From NCBI RefSeq assembly GCF_016806125.1, contig NZ_CP047166.1, positions 2,480,001 through 2,544,000 of the forward strand: a stretch of DNA of 64,000 bases, in the 5' to 3' direction. The position numbers were made by a program, and so were the translations under genes. The notes under the pieces were generated by a model. The model ran no database searches, was not told the DNA's origin, and saw only the letters and a program-made list of their open reading frames with translations. Source of the DNA: Ponticoccus alexandrii (GTDB taxonomy: Bacteria > Pseudomonadota > Alphaproteobacteria > Rhodobacterales > Rhodobacteraceae). Below, in pieces: positions 59,289-64,000 of the stretch (the first letter of the stretch is position 1; every line of letters starts with the position of its first letter).

Positions 59289-59457
59289 CGTGCTCCGCTG
59301 AAAAGTCCGCGGTTTGAAGCCAGGTTGTTCTCCGGACGAGGAGACAGACGATGCGGAAAAGCCGTTTCAGCGAAGAGCAGATCATTCACTGCCCGGCAGG
59401 GCAATGCGAAGCAATGTCACGAGAGGGGACATCCTGAAGGAGCACCAAGCCGGGATA
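59286..59457 (+). mobile_element. IS3-family remnant inserted in the IS256 remnant
   Basis: The left end TGACGTGCTCCGCTGAAAAG (59286-59305) looks like an IS3-type terminal repeat. Orf A begins at ATG 59351 (MRKSRFSEEQII) but is interrupted after 59396 by about 33 unrelated bases, then resumes as ILKEHQAGI near 59431-59457, where the sequence switches to the truncated MocR gene. Confidence 0.65.
59351..59457 (+). pseudogene. IS3-family transposase orfA fragment
   Basis: Starts MRKSRFSEEQII, the typical N-terminus of IS3-type OrfA, but is disrupted after twelve codons by a short insertion (about 59397-59429) and then continues, in another frame, with ILKEHQAGI before ending. The helix-turn-helix and all of OrfB are missing. 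Confidence 0.7.
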
Positions 59458-60216
59458 CTGGTGATGTGGCGTGACATAGACCGCCCGGATGCGCGGATCG
59501 CGGGCCAGCGCGGCCTCCAGCGCGTCAATCCTGAGGCCGCCGCCATCCACCGGCACGCCCCGCACCTCTGCCCCCGCCGCGCGGAACGCCTCCCAGGCCA
59601 GCGGATATCCCGGTTCCTCCACCGCGATCACCTCGCCCGGAGACAGCGCCGCCCGCACGGCCAGGAACAGCGCCATCTGGCTGCCCCGCGTGATCAAGAG
59701 CCGCGACGGGTCCGCCACCACGCCCCGGTCCGTGGCGAGATAGCCTGCCAGTGCCTCGCGTAGAGAGGACGTGCCGCGCGCATCGCCGTAATCCGCCCCC
59801 GCGCGGAAGGCGGGCGACAGCAGCGCCCGGCGAAAGGCCCGGGCCAGCGCCTTGTCGGGCACCAGCTTGGGGTCCGGCGCACCATCAGAGAAGGCAAGCC
59901 CCGCGCGTGGCGCCACCGGGTCCATCGGCGCGGGCGCGGGCCTGCGGGCCAGCATCCCCTGCGGCAGATCCTGTGCCACGAAGGTGCCCCGCGCGGGTTC
60001 GGCCTGCAGCCAGCCCTGTGTCAGCAGCTCCTGATACGCGGCGTCCACCGTGTTGCGATGCACCCCCAGCTCGCGCGCCAGCGCCCGCGTGCCGGGCAGT
60101 CGCGCCCCGGGCCTCAGCCGCCCGCGGGTGATGTCACGGGTGATCGCCTCGACGATGGCGAGGAAGAGCGGGCCGCCGTGGCCCGGCTCCATCTCGAGGG
60201 CAAGAGGCTCGCGCAT
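59386..60216 (-). pseudogene. MocR/GntR-type regulator truncated by IS DNA
   Basis: A 276-residue remnant. Residues 1-75 are the GntR-type winged helix (FLAIVEAITRDITRGRLRPG, LPGTRALARELGVHRNTVDA); residues about 105-255 are the start of a fold-type I aminotransferase domain (RGSQMALFLAVRAAL, EEPGYPLAWEAFRAAGAEV, YVTPHHQYP). After HHQYP the sequence changes to IS3 remnant (LVLLQD...) and ends at a stop. The PLP-binding lysine and C-terminal half are lost. A full-length protein would be about 470 residues. Its position, divergent from an operon with a pyridoxal kinase, fits a PdxR-like regulator, now probably inactive in its effector response. Confidence 0.85.
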
Positions 60217-60309
60217 GTCGAAAACCGGCCTATCTCAATCATCAATACTGGCACTTTCGAATAGGCCAGTATTTTGCCACAGAGGCGAAAAACGCAAGAG
60301 GCTTCGACG

Positions 60310-61005
60310 ATGAAATCCGCCCTGATCCTGCGCCATCTGGCCTTTGAAGACCTCGGGTCCTTTGCCCCGGTTCTGACGGACGCGGGCTATCAACTCCAGG
60401 ACATCGAGGCGGCCGTGGACCCCCTGCCCGACCCGCTGGAACCTGATCTGGTCGTGATGCTGGGCGGGCCGATCGGCGTGAACGACGGCGCCGCCTATCC
60501 TTGCATGACAGAGGAACGGGACTTGCTGGCCATGAGGCTGGCGGCGGATCGCCCGACCCTCGGCATTTGCCTCGGCGCGCAACTCATGGCCGCAGCCCTA
60601 GGCGCCCGTGTCGCGCCCATCGCCGAAAAGGAGATCGGCTTCGCGCCCCTGACCCTAACCGCGCGCGGCCGGGCCGGCCCGCTTGCCCACCTCTCGGACA
60701 TCCCGGTGCTGCACTGGCATGGCGAGGGCTTCGACCTGCCTGCCGGAGCAGAGCGCCTCGCCGCGACCCCCGCCTGCGAAACACAGAGCTTCACGCGAGG
60801 CCGCAACATTCTCGGCCTGCAATTCCATCCCGAGGCCGGAATGCTACCGGATTTCGAGCGCTGGCTAATCGGCCATAGCGCAGAGCTGGCGCAGGCGGGG
60901 ATTGCCCCGGAATCTCTGCGGCAGGATGCCAAAGCACATGGCCCGGCCCTGCGGACCGCCGGCCAGGCCATGCTGGAACAATGGCTGCGGGAGATGGAAG
61001 GATGA
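60310..61005 (+). CDS. Class I glutamine amidotransferase domain protein
   Basis: A 231-residue GATase1 domain of the GMP-synthase-like group. The nucleophile Cys87 is in LGICLGAQL and His173 with Glu175 in LQFHPEAGM; the oxyanion-hole region is MLGGPIGVND. Family members hydrolyse glutamine for transfer of ammonia, or act as peptidases or hydrolases on glutathione-like compounds. ATG 60310 follows AGAGGCTTCGACG. It starts an operon with a MOSC protein and pyridoxal kinase, each overlapping as ATGA, so the three are translated together. Confidence 0.9.
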   Translation: MKSALILRHLAFEDLGSFAPVLTDAGYQLQDIEAAVDPLPDPLEPDLVVMLGGPIGVNDGAAYPCMTEERDLLAMRLAADRPTLGICLGAQLMAAALGARVAPIAEKEIGFAPLTLTARGRAGPLAHLSDIPVLHWHGEGFDLPAGAERLAATPACETQSFTRGRNILGLQFHPEAGMLPDFERWLIGHSAELAQAGIAPESLRQDAKAHGPALRTAGQAMLEQWLREMEG

Positions 61006-61682
61006 GGCCAATCACGCTCCTGACAGGTCGCGCCGCTCCCTTGCCCGGATGCGACACGCTGAGCGGGATCTGCAAGACTCCGGTCTCCCACCCGCTGACG
61101 CTTGGCCCCGAGGGGTTCGAAGGCGACGAACAGGCCGACCGGCGCGTACATGGCGGCGTCGAGAAGGCCCTGCATCATTATCCGCTCGATCATTACAGCG
61201 ACTGGCGCGCGGAACTCAGTGACCTTCAGGCGCTGACCGCTCCCGGCGGGTTCGGCGAGAACATCTCGACCGCCGGGCTCACCGAAGCGGAGGTCGCCGT
61301 GGGCGACACTTTCCGGCTGGGCGACGCGCTGATCCAGGTCTCGCAGGGGCGCCAGCCCTGCTGGAAGCTCAACCACCGCTTCGGCGTGCCCAACATGGCG
61401 CGGCGCGTGCAGCAGACCGGGCGCACGGGGTGGTATTACCGCGTGCTCGAACCCGGCACCGTTACCCCCGGGGACCGGCTGGAGCTGATCGACCGCCTGG
61501 CACCGGACTGGACTTTACGACGGCTCTGGCACGCTCTCTATGTGGACCGGATGAACCTGGTCGAACTCGAAGGCATCGCCGCGCTCGATGTCCTGGCCGA
61601 GGGCTGGCGCAAATATGCGGTCCGGCGTCTGGATAGCCGCCGGGTCGAGGACTGGAGCGCAAGACTGGACGGCACCGCATGA
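61002..61682 (+). CDS. MOSC domain protein (YiiM type)
   Basis: A 226-residue MOSC protein: GPEGFEGDEQADRRVHGGVE, KALHHYPLDHYSDW, FGENISTAGLTEAEVAVGD, and GRQPCWKLNHRFG with the conserved Cys that takes part in molybdenum cofactor binding. YiiM-type proteins reduce hydroxylated nucleobases using molybdenum cofactor. Start ATG 61002 overlaps the stop of the amidotransferase gene (ATGA), and its stop overlaps the pdxY start (ATGA). No molybdenum enzyme is near, but the XdhC/MoeA-like genes at 35-37 kb show that the cell uses the cofactor. Confidence 0.9.
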   Translation: MRPITLLTGRAAPLPGCDTLSGICKTPVSHPLTLGPEGFEGDEQADRRVHGGVEKALHHYPLDHYSDWRAELSDLQALTAPGGFGENISTAGLTEAEVAVGDTFRLGDALIQVSQGRQPCWKLNHRFGVPNMARRVQQTGRTGWYYRVLEPGTVTPGDRLELIDRLAPDWTLRRLWHALYVDRMNLVELEGIAALDVLAEGWRKYAVRRLDSRRVEDWSARLDGTA

Positions 61683-62527
61683 AACGCCCCCCTTTCGTCA
61701 TTTCGATCCAGAGCCAGGTGGTCTTCGGCCATGTCGGCAATTCCGCCGCGCTCTTCCCGATGCAGGCGGCCGGGCTTGAGGTGGCGGCGATCCCCACCGT
61801 GGTGTTCTCGAATACACCCGATTACCCGACCTTGCGCGGCCGCGCCCTGCCGCCCGAGTTCTTCTCCGACCTGCTGCAGGGCGCGCGCGAACGCGGGTTG
61901 CCAGAGCGGGCGGATTATATCCTCACCGGCTATATCGGCTCGCTCGATGTGGCCGGGATGGTGGCCGATTTCGTGGCCGAGGCGAAGGCCGCGAACCCGC
62001 GCCTGTGCTATATTTGCGATCCGGTGATGGGCGACACCGGTCCCGGGCTCTATGTGCCAGAAACCATCGCCGGCGTAATGCGTGACCGGCTTTTGCCGAT
62101 GGCCGATATCGCCACGCCGAACCCCTTCGAACTCGCCTGGCTCACCGGGCGGCAGATCCACACACTGCCCGATCTTCACGCTGCGCGCGAGGCGCTCCAC
62201 ATCGCCCCCGCCGCGCATCTGATCGCCACTGGCTGTGTGCTCGACAACACCGGACTCGACCAGATCGAAACCGTGCTCCTCGGACCCGAGGGCCTCAGCC
62301 GCCACCCGACCGAGCGCCTGCCCATTGCCCTGCCCGGCACCGGCGATCTCTTCGCCGGGCTGATGATCGCCGGGATCGGGCGGGGCCTGCCCCTGCCCCG
62401 CGCCGTCGAGATGGCGCAGACCCTCACCGCCCGTGCACTCAGCCACGCGAAGGCGCTCGGCGCCGGCGAGGTGGTGTTGAGCGAGCCTGAGTTCCGTCGC
62501 GCCCTGCTGTCGCCTGGGTCCGGCTGA
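61679..62527 (+). CDS. pdxY: Pyridoxal kinase (PdxY type)
   Basis: A 282-residue ribokinase-fold kinase that phosphorylates pyridoxal to pyridoxal 5'-phosphate in the B6 salvage route. Signatures: SIQSQVVFGHVGNSAALFPM (substrate lid), GYIGSLDVAGMV, CDPVMGDTGPGLYVPE, ATPNPFELAWLTG and the anion hole/catalytic Asp in LPGTGDLFAG (Asp near residue 222). Length matches PdxY. It overlaps the MOSC gene as ATGA. The adjacent divergent MocR remnant, a PdxR-like gene, suggests this operon was once under pyridoxal phosphate control. Confidence 0.93.
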   Translation: MKRPPFVISIQSQVVFGHVGNSAALFPMQAAGLEVAAIPTVVFSNTPDYPTLRGRALPPEFFSDLLQGARERGLPERADYILTGYIGSLDVAGMVADFVAEAKAANPRLCYICDPVMGDTGPGLYVPETIAGVMRDRLLPMADIATPNPFELAWLTGRQIHTLPDLHAAREALHIAPAAHLIATGCVLDNTGLDQIETVLLGPEGLSRHPTERLPIALPGTGDLFAGLMIAGIGRGLPLPRAVEMAQTLTARALSHAKALGAGEVVLSEPEFRRALLSPGSG

Positions 62528-62739
62528 GCCGCGCTCATTGCCAGATGGCGGCCTCCTCGCGGCACGGCGCGGCCGCGGAGGTTCGGGCCCGGCTTGCCTC
62601 TGCACAAAGTTCGTTTACCCTTGGGAGCAGACCGACAAGGCAAAAGACCCGATGAAGTCCGCGGACCGAACCATCTGAATCCCGCCCTGCGCTGACGCAA
62701 GGGGCCGTTGCGCGCCGCATGCTGCGGTGGCGCGCATTT

Positions 62740-62756
62740 TGCATGCGCAGCATGCA
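62740..62756. promoter_or_regulatory. Palindrome upstream of catB-like gene
   Basis: TGCATGC-GCA-GCATGCA, 24 bp before the start codon. A perfect 7-bp inverted repeat; a similar GCATGC is at 62718. It could be an operator or part of the translation-initiation region. Confidence 0.4.
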
Positions 62757-62779
62757 GGCCAATCATTCAGAGGTTTGAA

Positions 62780-63415
62780 ATGCAAAACGACTTCGAGAGC
62801 CCCTTCCGGGGCGTTCCCCTGGACAGGCAGGTGACCAATCCGAACATCCTGGTCGGACGCTACAGCGACTACTCGGGCTATTACCATGGCCACAGCTTCG
62901 ACGACTGTGCCCGCTATCTCCTGCCGGACGAGGGGGTCGACCGCCTGCGGATCGGCAGCTTCTGCTCCATCGGATCCGGTGCCGCCTTCATCATGGCGGG
63001 CAACCAGGGTCACCGGAACGACTGGGTCAGCACCTTTCCCTTCTACTGGATGTCCGAGGTTCCCGCGTTCGAAGGCGCCCGGAACGGGTTTCGTCCGGCC
63101 GGAGACACGGTGATCGGACATGACGTCTGGATCGGGTCGGAAGCCATCGTGATGCCGGGTGTTCAAATCGGCGACGGCGCGGTGATCGGCACACGTGCCG
63201 TGGTGACGCGCGATGTCGAGCCCTATGCCATCGTCGGAGGAAACCCGGCCGGAACCATCCGGAAGAGATTTGACGAGGCGCGCATCGGCCTGCTGCCGGA
63301 GCTGCGCTGGTGGGAGTGGTCCGACGACCAGCTTCATGCCGCGATGCTGATCCTGACCAGCGGCGACAGCGAAGCGCTCCACGCGCACTGGATCGCCACC
63401 ATTCGCGCCCGTTGA
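62780..63415 (+). CDS. catB: CatB-type xenobiotic acetyltransferase
   Basis: A 211-residue hexapeptide acyltransferase of the CatB/Vat family. Very close in pattern to type B chloramphenicol acetyltransferases: [81 protein letters not shown] and [12 protein letters not shown]. The probable catalytic His78 is in NQGHRNDW. It would acetylate chloramphenicol or a related compound using acetyl-CoA; chromosomal relatives may act on other substrates. ATG 62780 follows CAGAGGTTTGAA. No integron attC site was recognised around it. It lies in a region with IS remnants, so transfer is possible. Confidence 0.9.
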   Translation: MQNDFESPFRGVPLDRQVTNPNILVGRYSDYSGYYHGHSFDDCARYLLPDEGVDRLRIGSFCSIGSGAAFIMAGNQGHRNDWVSTFPFYWMSEVPAFEGARNGFRPAGDTVIGHDVWIGSEAIVMPGVQIGDGAVIGTRAVVTRDVEPYAIVGGNPAGTIRKRFDEARIGLLPELRWWEWSDDQLHAAMLILTSGDSEALHAHWIATIRAR

Positions 63416-63428
63416 GCTGAAGCGCACG

Positions 63429-63462
63429 GCGGACCTCCGCGCGAGGCATCTCGGAGGTCCGC
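63429..63462 (+). terminator. Hairpin after catB
   Basis: Perfect 11-bp stem GCGGACCTCCG (63429-63439) / CGGAGGTCCGC (63452-63462), 12-base loop, 13 bp after the stop. No T-run. Confidence 0.55.
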
Positions 63463-63649
63463 AGACGGACCGGAGCGGCCATTCGCCAGGTGGTCATCGC
63501 TACAACGCAGCTTCCCCGAACCAGCTTTCGTAACACTGCGCAGTAAAATCGGATGCGCGAAGGTCAGCAGTGCGAGGCCGCCCAATCGTACGCTGCGCTG
63601 CTGGCGGACTCCTACGGCGTTCTTTTGCGACGGGATGAGAACGACGCCT

Positions 63650-64000
63650 TCAACCCGGTCTCGAGGATCGCGCGAGTTCCCGTGCGAGATCGACGAAGAC
63701 CTTGAAGGCCGCCGGCGGGTTTCGTCGGCTGGGATAGTAAAGGCAGAGCGGGGCCAGCGGCGGAGTCCAGGCGTCGAGAACGCGCACGAGCCGCCCCGCC
63801 TCGATGTCCTCGCGCACGTCCGCTTCCATGAAGAACCCGATGCCGACACCGTGGAGCACGGCCATGCGGGCGAGGCTGGCCTCGTCCAGCGTGATCTGCC
63901 CGTCGACATCGACCTGCACCGGCTGGCCCTCGGCTTCGAACTGCCAGCGAAAGAGCGCACCGTTCGGCAAGCGTGTCCGGATGCAGGCATGTGCCTTCAG
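63650..64000 (-). CDS. LysR-family regulator, C-terminal end (partial)
   Basis: The last 116 codons of a LysR-type regulator; the frame runs off the right edge. It contains [23 protein letters not shown]-free continuation [20 protein letters not shown], and [20 protein letters not shown], typical of the effector-domain C-terminus of the group that regulates aromatic or stress genes. The DNA-binding domain and most of the effector site lie outside the window, so no target can be inferred. It ends 235 bp from catB, convergent. Confidence 0.88.
   Translation of the reverse strand: MKAHACIRTRLPNGALFRWQFEAEGQPVQVDVDGQITLDEASLARMAVLHGVGIGFFMEADVREDIEAGRLVRVLDAWTPPLAPLCLYYPSRRNPPAAFKVFVDLARELARSSRPG

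Noticed and set aside
62700-63470. Integron cassette around catB
   Set aside because: No attC core sites (GTTRRRY/RYYYAAC pairs) were found flanking the gene; the 3' hairpin is symmetric and lacks attC organisation.

Overview
The window is GC-rich chromosomal DNA from an alphaproteobacterium, most likely a roseobacter-type member of the Rhodobacteraceae. The evidence is the gene content: a TRAP dicarboxylate system with DctBD-type regulators, a cysG-DUF2849-cysI-cysH-DUF934-fpr sulfite reduction block, a DksA that has lost most zinc ligands, a RimB-RimK fusion, DUF1127 and DUF2927 proteins, and MmsA. Genes are dense, on both strands, with many ATGA or TGATG overlaps. No plasmid or phage backbone was seen. 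Function calls come from reading translations and motifs by eye; no database search was possible.

Layout. 0-5.7 kb: end of gap, a DUF1127 protein, coaD, a CBS protein, a LysR regulator divergent from mmsA, and a glycosyltransferase. 5.8-13.4 kb: an envelope block with a GTG-started ketoacyl synthase, a dedicated acyl carrier protein, an LpxD-type acyltransferase, an L,D-transpeptidase, a Tat-exported DUF882 protein, two identical tRNA-Asp genes, a polysaccharide deacetylase and a membrane LytTR regulator. 13.4-18.5 kb: RimB-RimK fusion, two Fe-S assembly proteins, a TfoX-like protein, a GST, tpiA and a small exported protein. 18.5-25.7 kb, all minus strand: dctB, dctD, a frameshifted small gene, then dctP, dctQ and dctM. 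A phased pair of palindromes lies upstream of dctP. 25.7-33.4 kb: a cytochrome P450, an Lrp regulator and the siroheme/sulfite reduction block. 33.4-46 kb: an alanine-rich repeat protein, infC with an ATA start, a molybdopterin-binding protein with xdhC, an FAD monooxygenase, dksA, a MoxR ATPase, a carrier, a GNAT/DUF2927/55-residue operon and a VWA protein. 46-58.7 kb: sdaA, a second AEC carrier, MFS transporter plus sugar dehydrogenase, an RND pump pair and a TPR/glycosyltransferase protein. 58.7-64 kb is accessory: IS256 and IS3 remnants, a MocR regulator truncated by IS DNA, a glutamine-amidotransferase/MOSC/pyridoxal-kinase operon, a CatB-type acetyltransferase and the end of a LysR gene.

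How parts work together. DctB/DctD probably senses dicarboxylates and drives dctPQM through the twin palindromes. This DctD lacks the sigma-54 contact loop and the Walker A lysine. The 27-33 kb block makes siroheme, reduces APS and sulfite, and supplies electrons through a ferredoxin reductase. XdhC, the molybdopterin-binding protein, MoxR and the VWA protein look like a dispersed Cox-type maturation set without structural subunits.

Most unusual non-coding signals: (i) tandem perfect palindromes centred on TTCGAA at three intergenic sites, with a related hairpin pair inside the cys operon; (ii) a dispersed GC-hairpin plus GAGTATTTTTGG...AAAGAAG element in six copies.
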